In this document: positions 8,496 through 15,569 of the stretch, piece after piece | Layout of the letters: every line of letters starts with the position of its first letter | Numbering within the stretch: position 1 is the stretch's first letter | DNA from: Flavobacteriaceae bacterium | GTDB taxonomy: Bacteria; Bacteroidota; Bacteroidia; Flavobacteriales; Flavobacteriaceae | Length of the DNA: 15,569 bases | Direction of reading: 5' to 3' | Assembly (NCBI GenBank): GCA_013042825.1 | Contig: JABDPL010000272.1 | Location: 1 to 15,569, forward strand | Notes under the pieces: model-generated | What the model was told of the DNA's origin: nothing | Database searches by the model: none | The model's input: the letters and a program-made list of their open reading frames with translations, nothing else | Position numbers and translations under genes: made by a program

Positions 8496-8503
8496 TAATT
8501 TTG
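8496..8503 (+). promoter_or_regulatory. -7 promoter element for dnaE-dinB
   Basis: TAATTTTG matches TAnnTTTG exactly and directly adjoins the palindrome. With a start near 8507-8510, the leader before the ATG at 8518 would be about 8-11 bases and A-rich. No clear -33 TTG is visible about 20 bases upstream. Confidence 0.55.
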
Positions 8504-8517
8504 TAAAAAAAAAGATC

Positions 8518-11496
8518 ATGTATCTGAATTGTCATACCTATTACAGCCTGCGCTATGGCACCATAAAACCTGAGCGATTGCTTGCCATCGCTTCGGAAAA
8601 CGGTATACAAACCCTGGCACTAACCGACATTAACAATACCTCGGCTTGCCTTGATTTTGTTCGCCTTTCAGCAAAATATAAGGTCAAGCCCGTGCTGGGG
8701 GTCGACTTCCGGCAGGGTGCACAACAACGCTTCGTGATCATCGCCAGGAACAATAATGGCTTTCAGCAGATCAACGAATACCTGTCGGGATTCCTTCATA
8801 AATCATCCCTGGAAATTCCCGAACGGCCGGAAACCACCCTTGAAGATTGTTATGTGGTCTTCCCTTATGATCCCGATAAGGACTACAAGCTGAAATCGAA
8901 CGAGTTTCTCGGCATAAAACCACAGCAGCTGAACCAGCTGAAATTCTCAAAATGGAATACCCATCGCCATAAGCTGGTGATCCTCCAGACCGTTTCCTTC
9001 GAGGATAAAAAAGGATTCAACACCCACCGCCTGCTGCGTGCCATCGATAATAATACGCTGTTGAGCAAACTCCCCGACTCAGAACAGGGCCGGCCTGCCG
9101 ATGTGATGTTGCCTTTCGATAAGCTTTGCGCAACCTATAGCGAATTTCCCGAACTGATCGGGAATACACACAGACTGCTGGAGCACTGCAGTATCGATTT
9201 CGACTTCTCTCAGATCACACCCAACAACCAGCGCTGTTATACGGCAAATGAGGAACTCGATTATAAACTACTTGAAAAACTGACCTATGAAGGGTTGAAT
9301 TACCGCTATAAAAATCCGGATAAAACGGTTTACGGCCGCATTAAAAAAGAACTGGCTATCATAAAGGAAAAGGGGTTTGTCTCGTATTTCCTCATCAACT
9401 GGAAGATCTTGAAATACGCCAGGAGCAAGGGTTATTTTTATGTGGGACGTGGCAGCGGAGCCAACAGTATCGTGGCCTACCTGCTGCGTATTACCGACGT
9501 AGATCCCGTAGAACTCGACCTGTATTTTGAGCGGTTCATCAACCTCTACAGAAAGAATCCCCCCGATTTCGATATCGATTTCTCCTGGGCAGACCGTGAT
9601 GATATCATCCAGTTCATTTTCAGGCGCTTCAGGCATACGGCACTTATCACCGTGTACAACACCTTTAAATTCAGAGCATCGGTACGTGAACTGGGTAAGG
9701 TATTCGGGCTCCCGAAAGCCGAGATGGATATGCTCACCAGGGGCCGTTATAAGTTTAATTCCCTTGATAAACTCTCCCAATTGGTAATGGTCTATAGTGA
9801 GCGTATAAAGGGTTTTCCAAACTATTTGGGCATACATGCAGGTGGTATTATCATTTCTGAAAAACCTGTTCATTATTACTCGGCTACATTCATGCCCCCC
9901 AAAGGTTTCCCAACAACTCAATTCGATATGGTGGCTGCTGAAGATATCGGTTTGTATAAATTTGATATTCTGAGCCAGCGCGGACTCGGAAAGATACGGG
10001 AGGCCGTAGATATCGTTAAGTACAATCACCCCGATCACCCGCCCATAGACGTACATGATATCAAGCGTTTCAAAAAAGATGAGCGTATCAAGGACCTGCT
10101 GAGACATGCAAAAGCCATCGGTTGTTTCTACGTGGAATCTCCTGCCATGCGTATGCTTCTGAAAAAATTGCAGGTTGACAACTATCTGGGGCTGGTAGCG
10201 GCCAGTTCGGTAATTCGTCCCGGGGTATCTAAATCGGGAATGATGCGTGAATACATCATGCGTTACCGCTATCCCGAAAGGCGGAAGGACGCTCACCCGG
10301 TTTTGCTCAACATCATGCCCGACACCTACGGTGTTATGGTTTACCAGGAAGACGTTATTAAAGTAGCCCACCATTTTGGCGGACTTAACCTCGGAGAAGC
10401 CGATATGCTCAGGCGGGGTATGTCGGGAAAGTTTCGTTCACGGGAGGAATTCCTCAAGGTCAAGCAACAGTTTTTCAACAATTGCAAACGGGATGGAAAA
10501 CCCGATGATCTCACGGCAGAGATCTGGCGGCAGATCGAGAGTTTTGCAGGCTATGCCTTTGCCAAGGGCCATTCGGCCTCTTATGCCGTTGAAAGCTATC
10601 AAAGCCTGTTCCTGAAAGCATACTATCCCCTGGAATATATGGTTGCCACTATCAATAATTTCGGCGGATTTTACCGCACGGAATTATACGTTCACGAAGC
10701 CCGCATGCATAACGGCATAATAGAGGCGCCCTGTGTGAATACGAGTCAGCACCAGACCATTATAAAAGGTTCGACGATCTATCTGGGTTTTATGTTCTTA
10801 CATGCCTTCGAGACAAAGACCTCTAGCCGTATTCTCCAGGAACGCCAGGCCAATGGACTATTCAAAAGCCTGGATGATTTTATAGACCGTGTACCAATTT
10901 CCATAGAACAGATGGCCATACTGATCAAGATCAATGCGTTTCGTTTTACCGGTATCAATAAACGTGAGTTGTTATGGGAAGCCCACCTGAAGATCAGCAA
11001 GACAGTGGTTGAAGATCAGGCTGCAAGCCTGTTCAAGACCGGAAGGATAAATTACAAGACTCCTCGCCTGCCCAGTACGGTGATGGAAAATGCCTTCGAT
11101 GAGATCGAACTTCTGGGGTTCCCTTTATGCAATCCGTTCCAACTATTGTCTGAGCCACAAAAAAGTCATCTGAAAGCCCGGGAGCTCCCCAGCCATGTCA
11201 ATTCCATAGTAACCATTGAAGGCTACCTGGTCACTACCAAGACAACTTCCACATCAAACCGGAAGACCATGTTCTTCGGAACCTTTTTAGACCGGGACGG
11301 CGACTTTATCGATACGGTTCACTTTCCACCCGTAGCCGCCAGGTTCCCCTTCAGGGGAAAAGGGATTTACAGTATCACAGGCAAGGTACTGGAAGAGTTC
11401 GATTGTATCAATATCGAGGTTATCAGTATGTATCGTTTAGCCATTATCGAAGATCCCCGTTATGCCGAGGCCTCAAAACCCTCAATTGCATCATGA
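8518..11496 (+). CDS. DnaE-type DNA polymerase III alpha subunit, probable error-prone DnaE2-like paralogue
   Basis: A 992-residue C-family polymerase that would extend DNA in the cytoplasm. Order: PHP domain (1-about 200), polymerase core with VGRGSGANS (309-317), PDFDIDF (349-355) with catalytic Asp352 and Asp354, KFDIL with third Asp483, a helix-hairpin-helix-like region at about 782-815, ELLGFPL (864-870), and an OB fold at about 894-980. The core is intact. The PHP metal site is not: the usual HxH reads NCH (Asn4, His6) and TDH reads TDI (Ile38), so intrinsic proofreading is unlikely. It is shorter than replicative DnaE (about 1160 residues in E. coli) and lacks a tau-binding tail. With the divergent LexA-like repressor and the overlapping Y-family gene, this points to a damage-inducible mutagenic polymerase (inference). 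I chose the ATG at 8518; the frame is open upstream, but that region is the repressor gene and promoter. It could be called dnaE2, but orthology is unproven. Confidence 0.93.
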   Translation: MYLNCHTYYSLRYGTIKPERLLAIASENGIQTLALTDINNTSACLDFVRLSAKYKVKPVLGVDFRQGAQQRFVIIARNNNGFQQINEYLSGFLHKSSLEIPERPETTLEDCYVVFPYDPDKDYKLKSNEFLGIKPQQLNQLKFSKWNTHRHKLVILQTVSFEDKKGFNTHRLLRAIDNNTLLSKLPDSEQGRPADVMLPFDKLCATYSEFPELIGNTHRLLEHCSIDFDFSQITPNNQRCYTANEELDYKLLEKLTYEGLNYRYKNPDKTVYGRIKKELAIIKEKGFVSYFLINWKILKYARSKGYFYVGRGSGANSIVAYLLRITDVDPVELDLYFERFINLYRKNPPDFDIDFSWADRDDIIQFIFRRFRHTALITVYNTFKFRASVRELGKVFGLPKAEMDMLTRGRYKFNSLDKLSQLVMVYSERIKGFPNYLGIHAGGIIISEKPVHYYSATFMPPKGFPTTQFDMVAAEDIGLYKFDILSQRGLGKIREAVDIVKYNHPDHPPIDVHDIKRFKKDERIKDLLRHAKAIGCFYVESPAMRMLLKKLQVDNYLGLVAASSVIRPGVSKSGMMREYIMRYRYPERRKDAHPVLLNIMPDTYGVMVYQEDVIKVAHHFGGLNLGEADMLRRGMSGKFRSREEFLKVKQQFFNNCKRDGKPDDLTAEIWRQIESFAGYAFAKGHSASYAVESYQSLFLKAYYPLEYMVATINNFGGFYRTELYVHEARMHNGIIEAPCVNTSQHQTIIKGSTIYLGFMFLHAFETKTSSRILQERQANGLFKSLDDFIDRVPISIEQMAILIKINAFRFTGINKRELLWEAHLKISKTVVEDQAASLFKTGRINYKTPRLPSTVMENAFDEIELLGFPLCNPFQLLSEPQKSHLKARELPSHVNSIVTIEGYLVTTKTTSTSNRKTMFFGTFLDRDGDFIDTVHFPPVAARFPFRGKGIYSITGKVLEEFDCINIEVISMYRLAIIEDPRYAEASKPSIAS

Positions 11497-12710
11497 CAGA
11501 GAACAGAGCTATAGTTCATATGGATCTTGATACGTTCTTTGTGTCCTGCGAACGCTTGCTGGACAGCAGGCTGATAGGAAAACCTGTCCTTATCGGCGGG
11601 ACTTCCGACCGGGGCGTGGTGGCTTCCTGTAGTTATGAAGCCCGGCAGTTTGGTATCCACTCGGCCATGCCCATGCGTATGGCCAGGCAGTTATGCCCGG
11701 AAGCCATCATCCTAAGAGGGAATTCAGGCATATATACCAATTTCTCGAAAACGGTCACCGATGTTATCAAAGAGAGTGTTCCACTGTATGAGAAATCTTC
11801 GATTGATGAATTCTATATCGATCTCAGCGGTATGGACAAATTCTTCGGCTGCCACAAACTGGCTTCCGAATTACGGCAGCGCATCATCAAAGAAACCGGA
11901 TTGCCTATCTCTTTCGGCCTATCTATAAACAAGACCGTTTCCAAGATCGCTACCGGGGAAGCAAAACCCAATAACCAGATACAGATCGAAAAAGGGAGTG
12001 AGAAGCCGTTTCTTGCACCGCTCTCAATTAAAAAGATCCCTATGGTTGGGGAGGTTACCTATAAATCGCTTTGTGACCTGGGTGTTAAACGCATTCAGAC
12101 CGTGCAGGAGATGCCTATGGAATTAATGCACAAGGTACTCGGAAAGAACGGCTTGTCAATATGGAGAAAGGCCAATGGCATAGATAATAGTCCGGTTGTA
12201 CAATACCACGAACGCAAATCGATCTCAACCGAGCGCACCTTCGACAAGGACACTACCGATATGCACAAACTCAGGAGTATCCTCATCGCCATGACCGAGA
12301 ACCTGGCCTATCAGCTAAGGCGCGGCAACAAACTAACCGCTTGCATAACATTCAAGATCCGTTATTCCGATTTCCAAACCTATACCCAACAGAAACGCAT
12401 TCCCTACAGTTCTATGGACCATACCATTATTCCCATAGTGCTCGATCTCTTCAGAAAACTATATAACAGGCGACTGCTGGTGCGCCTGATAGGGGTCAGG
12501 TTCAGTCACCTGGTAGAGGGCGGCCACCAGATCAACCTGTTCGAGGATGATGATAAATACCTGAATATTAGCCAGGCTATAGATAAAATACGGGAGCGTT
12601 ATGGTGACCGTTCTGTGGTAAGTGCAGCAGGGATGGATGCAAGAAGTATAAGCCGATGGAATCCATTTACTGGAGAACCCCCGCCGTTACTAGCAAACAG
12701 GAGACAATAA
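11493..12710 (+). CDS. dinB: Y-family translesion DNA polymerase (Pol IV/DinB-like, UmuC-like tail)
   Basis: A 405-residue Y-family polymerase that inserts nucleotides opposite damaged bases. The palm shows VHMDLDTFF with catalytic Asp11 and steric-gate Phe16, and SIDEFYIDLSG with Asp105-Glu106. GLPISFGLSINKTVSKIATG is the conserved family segment near 140-160, followed by the helix-hairpin-helix thumb and the little-finger domain. Right after the little finger is QINLF (346-350), a strong beta-clamp-binding motif placed as QLNLF is in UmuC; the tail AIDKIRERYGDRSVVSAAG also resembles the UmuC/PolY tail. All catalytic acidic residues are present, so it is an active polymerase rather than the inactive ImuB of DnaE2 cassettes. 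The ATG at 11493 overlaps the dnaE stop as ATGA; an upstream ATG at 11403 would give a non-homologous extension inside dnaE. Coupling implies joint production with DnaE under the same repressor. Confidence 0.93.
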   Translation: MTENRAIVHMDLDTFFVSCERLLDSRLIGKPVLIGGTSDRGVVASCSYEARQFGIHSAMPMRMARQLCPEAIILRGNSGIYTNFSKTVTDVIKESVPLYEKSSIDEFYIDLSGMDKFFGCHKLASELRQRIIKETGLPISFGLSINKTVSKIATGEAKPNNQIQIEKGSEKPFLAPLSIKKIPMVGEVTYKSLCDLGVKRIQTVQEMPMELMHKVLGKNGLSIWRKANGIDNSPVVQYHERKSISTERTFDKDTTDMHKLRSILIAMTENLAYQLRRGNKLTACITFKIRYSDFQTYTQQKRIPYSSMDHTIIPIVLDLFRKLYNRRLLVRLIGVRFSHLVEGGHQINLFEDDDKYLNISQAIDKIRERYGDRSVVSAAGMDARSISRWNPFTGEPPPLLANRRQ

Positions 12711-12723
12711 ATAACTCTAAAGC

Positions 12724-13248
12724 TTAGGTAACATGACTTGACATGAGCTTTTCGCAAAGGCGTTCAACCGCATCGATCAAACTGGGAATAACTTTCTTTA
12801 CTTCCGGGCTCAGTTCAACACACATCGGTTCGATCTCTGAGATAGACACCGTGAACAGATATATTTCCGGGATGGTATCCATCATATAAACCGCCTCGAT
12901 CATATCTTTCAAACCCACATCATGCACACTCAGCGAAGGTGGGTAATCGGATGCGAAATTCGGTTGGATCAGGTTAATGGTTCCCGGAGGTTTTCCATCC
13001 ATAGTGGCATCAATCAGAATAATCCTTCCGTAGGATTCGAAATAACTCAGTAATAAAAACCCACCTGTACCGCCATCCAGTAAATCAACTGTCTCCGGGA
13101 GTTTCACTCCTGATAATTTCTGGATCGCCTGGACGCCTATTCCTTCATCACCCATTAGATAATTTCCCAGGCCCATGATAAGAACATCACTCTTTTTATC
13201 CCTTTCAAAATAAAAAGAATCACTACATATGGCTTCCGGCTGTTTCAT
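12724..13248 (-). CDS. hyaD: [NiFe]-hydrogenase maturation endopeptidase (HyaD/HybD family, M52)
   Basis: A 174-residue protease that removes the C-terminal peptide of the hydrogenase large subunit once nickel has been inserted. The family motif VLIMGLGNYLMGDEGIGV begins at 22. The nickel-sensing ligands of HybD (Glu16, Asp62, His93) map to Glu35, Asp80 (ILIDA) and His109 (SVHDVGL), with similar spacing. DGGTGG at 58-63 is also conserved. The first 21 residues are an unremarkable extension; no better internal start exists before the Rossmann-like strand. It is the last visible gene of the hydrogenase operon, 28 bases after the cytochrome b stop. Its stop is 13 bases from the end of the convergent polymerase gene. 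Its likely substrate is the large subunit encoded two genes upstream. The symbol hyaD is by analogy; hupD or hoxM would be equivalent names. Confidence 0.93.
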   Translation of the reverse strand: MKQPEAICSDSFYFERDKKSDVLIMGLGNYLMGDEGIGVQAIQKLSGVKLPETVDLLDGGTGGFLLLSYFESYGRIILIDATMDGKPPGTINLIQPNFASDYPPSLSVHDVGLKDMIEAVYMMDTIPEIYLFTVSISEIEPMCVELSPEVKKVIPSLIDAVERLCEKLMSSHVT

Positions 13249-13276
13249 AAGTAACTTTTAATGCAAAAATCAAACC

Positions 13277-13999
13277 TCAGCTCTGTTCTACAGAAACTTC
13301 CTCTTCACTTTCTTTAACTCTAGATTGCCTGACAAATTTGTAACCACCGAACATAGACGACACCTCTCCCCGACCTTCCAGCCAATCGTGATAAAAGACC
13401 AGATAAACATGAACCATGCTAAAGAATATAAAAGCCCACATGGCTATATGATGCCATGTACGCAATAATATATCTCCCCCAAATAGTGGAGTAACCCATA
13501 CGAATAACTTGGGCAGCCACCAAGTAGACATATCTGAATACAAGGCAAAACCTGTAAATATCTGAAAGAGTGCCAACAGGAACATCATGATATAAGACAG
13601 TTTGGCAACACTGTTGTGGCCAACGCTGATCTTGCTCAAGTCTTCCGCTTTTTCATTCATAAGTAATACATCGATCTTCAGCACATGTTTAAAATGTCTC
13701 CATGTCTTTCTGCTAAATGGCCAAAAGGCCCTCCATGACGCATATTTGTTGCCGGCAAATGACCAGTAAATCCTTAGGATCATGACGAATAAAAACACAT
13801 AGGCCGCAATAAAATGCAAATATCTGATCAAACCGAATGTATTTAGGTTTGTGGCTTCGGCATTGGATAAAACCGCAGGTGGATCGGCGATAATAAAACC
13901 CGTAACGGTCAGAACGATCAAGGCCAGTACATTAAGCCAATGAAATATTCTTACCGGCAATTCCCAAACAAAAACACGTTTAAAATTTTTGGTTTCCAT
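13277..13999 (-). CDS. hyaC: [NiFe]-hydrogenase cytochrome b subunit (HyaC/HupC/HydC family)
   Basis: A 240-residue diheme cytochrome b that anchors the periplasm-facing hydrogenase to the inner membrane and passes electrons from H2 to quinone. Four hydrophobic segments are seen at about 18-38, 58-80, 132-153 and 183-205. Candidate heme ligands are His20 (FHW), His62 (YLHF), His183 (WHH) and His197 (VHVY). Their spacings of 42 and 14 equal those of the ligands I recall for Wolinella HydC. The charged C-terminal tail (about 225-240, Glu-rich) would be cytoplasmic. The gene begins 9 bases after the large-subunit stop, so the two are co-transcribed. This gene identifies the enzyme as a membrane-bound, respiratory uptake hydrogenase rather than a soluble or energy-converting type. 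Confidence 0.94.
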   Translation of the reverse strand: METKNFKRVFVWELPVRIFHWLNVLALIVLTVTGFIIADPPAVLSNAEATNLNTFGLIRYLHFIAAYVFLFVMILRIYWSFAGNKYASWRAFWPFSRKTWRHFKHVLKIDVLLMNEKAEDLSKISVGHNSVAKLSYIMMFLLALFQIFTGFALYSDMSTWWLPKLFVWVTPLFGGDILLRTWHHIAMWAFIFFSMVHVYLVFYHDWLEGRGEVSSMFGGYKFVRQSRVKESEEEVSVEQS

Positions 14000-14008
14000 G
14001 AGATACTC

Positions 14009-15569
14009 TTAAAATTCACAACTTCCTACCCGCTGAACTCTTGAAAGATGGTTCCCCTTTTCATCATAAAGATGAACGGCACATGCCAAACAGGGGTCAA
14101 ACGAATGAATGGTCCTGATGATCTCCAGAGGCAATTCCGGATCTGCTACCGGTGTTCCGATAAGTGTAGATTCGTATGCAGACCTCTGGCCTTTAGGATC
14201 ACGTGGCGAGGCGTTCCAAGTAGTAGGCACTACAAGTTGATAATTATCTGTCTTGCCCTCCTTGATAGTGATCCAATGCGCTAATGACCCTCGTGGAGCT
14301 TCCATAAATCCAACTCCTTTGACCTCCTCCGGCCAACTCTCAGGCTCCCATAGCTCTGCTGTAGCCATGCGTTCATCCCCATTTTTGATATTATTGATAA
14401 GTGTATTATAGAATTCTGTAGTCCAACCTGCTACCAACTTGGTCTCTATTCCACGGGCTGCAGTTCTGCCTAAAGTTGAGAACAGCGCCTCTACAGGAAC
14501 ATCAAGATGTGACAGAGCTCCATTTACTGCTTCCATTATTTCCTCATTGCCGCGAGCATAACCCACCAGCAGCCTCGATAAAGGACCTACCTCCATAGGA
14601 TGTCCTTGCCACCTGGGCGTCTTCACAAAACTGTATTTTTCTTCAACATTGAGAAAATCGTATGGTGGCTTGGGGCCTGAGTAATTTATATTGGTCTCAC
14701 CCTCCCACGGATGCCGACCCTTGTCGGCCCCTTCTGAATAATCATCATACCATGAATTATTGACAAATTCTTCAATCTGATCGCCGCGATGATCAACATC
14801 ATAAACTTCAGAAAGATCCTTGTTGAGAATAACACCCTGTGGAAATTTAAAACTGGAAACATCCTTATAGCCGTTTACAGGAAAATCGCCATAGGACATG
14901 TAATTTCCAAAGCCCTCGCCTATTGATCCCCAGTCCTTATAAAAGGAAGCAATGGCCAACAGATCGGGAATATAGACCTGCTCGACAAAGTTCTTACCCT
15001 GTTCTATGAGTTTCCCAACCATGGCGAGACGTTCGGCATTGAGTCCTCCTGGGTTCTCGGTGTTTATGGCACAGGCCATTCCACCCACCAGATAATTGGG
15101 ATGTGGATTCTTGCCGCCAAAAATAGTATGAACTTTAACTATTTCCTTCTGCCATTCAAGGGCTTCAAGATAATGGGCAACCGCCATTAGGTTTGCTTCT
15201 GCGGGGAGCTTCATCTGCGGATGACCCCAATATCCATTTGCAAAAATTCCCAACTGCCCGCTCTCGACAAATTTGGTTATTCTTTTTTTTATATCGGAGA
15301 AATACCCTGGAGAGCTCTTCGGCCAATTAGACAGGCTTTGAGCTAATTCCGAAGTCTTTACGGGATCTGCCTGAAGCGCGTTTACAACATCAACCCAATC
15401 CAGTGCGTGAAGATGATAAAAATGAACGACATGATCATGCATATAAAGCGACCCGGCCATTATATTTCTCACCATTTCAGCGTTTGGAGGAATAACGATT
15501 TCCAGAGCGTCTTCAACAGCTCTTACTGAAGCGAGAGCGTGTACAGTTGTGCAAACGCCGCAGGTACGC
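14009..15569 (-). CDS. hyaB: Group 1 [NiFe]-hydrogenase large subunit (5' end outside window)
   Basis: The catalytic large subunit that oxidises H2 at a Ni-Fe(CN)2CO centre. The frame stays open to the window edge, so the ATG at 15475 is internal. About 519 residues are visible, starting inside the L1 motif RTCGVC (15551-15568), whose two Cys bind nickel, followed by TTVHALASVRAVEDAL. The L2 motif DPCLACAVH (about 14072-14098) provides the other two Cys and ends at the His after which the maturation protease normally cuts. Twenty residues follow, ending in VGSCEF, a propeptide somewhat longer than the 15 residues of E. coli HyaB and carrying an extra Cys. The Thr in RTCGVC replaces the usual Ile. 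The small subunit with its FeS clusters and Tat signal is expected just beyond the right edge. The neighbours, cytochrome b and HyaD-type protease, fit a hyaABCD-like order. The Group 1 subtype cannot be set without the small subunit. Confidence 0.96.
   Translation of the reverse strand, partial: RTCGVCTTVHALASVRAVEDALEIVIPPNAEMVRNIMAGSLYMHDHVVHFYHLHALDWVDVVNALQADPVKTSELAQSLSNWPKSSPGYFSDIKKRITKFVESGQLGIFANGYWGHPQMKLPAEANLMAVAHYLEALEWQKEIVKVHTIFGGKNPHPNYLVGGMACAINTENPGGLNAERLAMVGKLIEQGKNFVEQVYIPDLLAIASFYKDWGSIGEGFGNYMSYGDFPVNGYKDVSSFKFPQGVILNKDLSEVYDVDHRGDQIEEFVNNSWYDDYSEGADKGRHPWEGETNINYSGPKPPYDFLNVEEKYSFVKTPRWQGHPMEVGPLSRLLVGYARGNEEIMEAVNGALSHLDVPVEALFSTLGRTAARGIETKLVAGWTTEFYNTLINNIKNGDERMATAELWEPESWPEEVKGVGFMEAPRGSLAHWITIKEGKTDNYQLVVPTTWNASPRDPKGQRSAYESTLIGTPVADPELPLEIIRTIHSFDPCLACAVHLYDEKGNHLSRVQRVGSCEF

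Noticed and set aside
8323..8517. Upstream in-frame extension of the DnaE-type gene (start at 8323)
   Set aside because: It covers the divergent repressor's HTH coding region and both promoters, and the translated extension has no family similarity; the PHP domain begins correctly at 8518.
9268..10374. Long antisense open frame of 368 codons inside the DnaE-type gene
   Set aside because: It is complementary to the conserved polymerase core, shows no recognisable domain, and is explained by codon use of the real gene on the plus strand.
11403..11492. Upstream start for the Y-family polymerase at 11403
   Set aside because: The extra 30 residues are out-of-frame dnaE sequence; family homology starts at MTENRAIVHMDLD, and ATGA overlap is a common coupling arrangement.
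12719..12751. AAAGCT ... AGCTTT inverted repeat and ACATGA direct repeat between convergent dinB and the hydrogenase protease, as a terminator
   Set aside because: Only a 6-bp stem with a long interior containing CATG repeats and a short T run; it overlaps the last codons of the protease gene, so too weak to annotate.

Overview
The window looks like chromosomal DNA of a Bacteroidota bacterium, most likely a marine-type Flavobacteriia. Evidence is a TonB-dependent receptor followed by a lipoprotein, an atpD-atpC pair standing apart from the other atp genes, promoters matching the Bacteroidota -7 consensus TAnnTTTG, and almost no Shine-Dalgarno sequences. The genus cannot be fixed from this sequence. 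No rRNA, tRNA, insertion sequence or CRISPR array was seen, and no gene-free stretch exceeds about 200 bases.

Layout. (1) 3-3731, plus strand: the 3' part of a TonB-dependent outer-membrane receptor, then a GDSL/SGNH-family lipoprotein, closed by a strong terminator. (2) 3862-5773, plus strand: a promoter, atpD and a short atpC (F1 ATP synthase beta and epsilon), ending in a hairpin that can also serve the convergent neighbour. (3) 5775-7586, minus strand: a sodium:solute symporter. (4) 7677-12710: a XRE-S24 (LexA-like) self-cleaving repressor on the minus strand, divergent from a dnaE-type polymerase gene and a Y-family polymerase gene that overlap by ATGA on the plus strand. (5) 12724-15569, minus strand: the end of a Group 1 [NiFe] uptake-hydrogenase operon, read as large subunit (partial), cytochrome b subunit and maturation endopeptidase. 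The small subunit presumably lies just outside the right edge.

The most interesting part is region 4. The repressor has an Ala-Gly cleavage site and a Ser/Lys dyad with LexA-like spacing. The roughly 60-bp intergenic region carries a 15-bp palindrome between two outward-facing TAnnTTTG elements. The two polymerase genes look translationally coupled. Together they read as a damage-inducible mutagenic-synthesis cassette. It resembles lexA-imuA-imuB-dnaE2 in logic but differs in composition: there is no ImuA, and a catalytically intact Pol IV/UmuC-like enzyme with a QINLF clamp motif replaces ImuB. The hydrogenase, ATP synthase, TonB receptor and symporter appear to be ordinary metabolic or transport genes without a visible functional link to the cassette.
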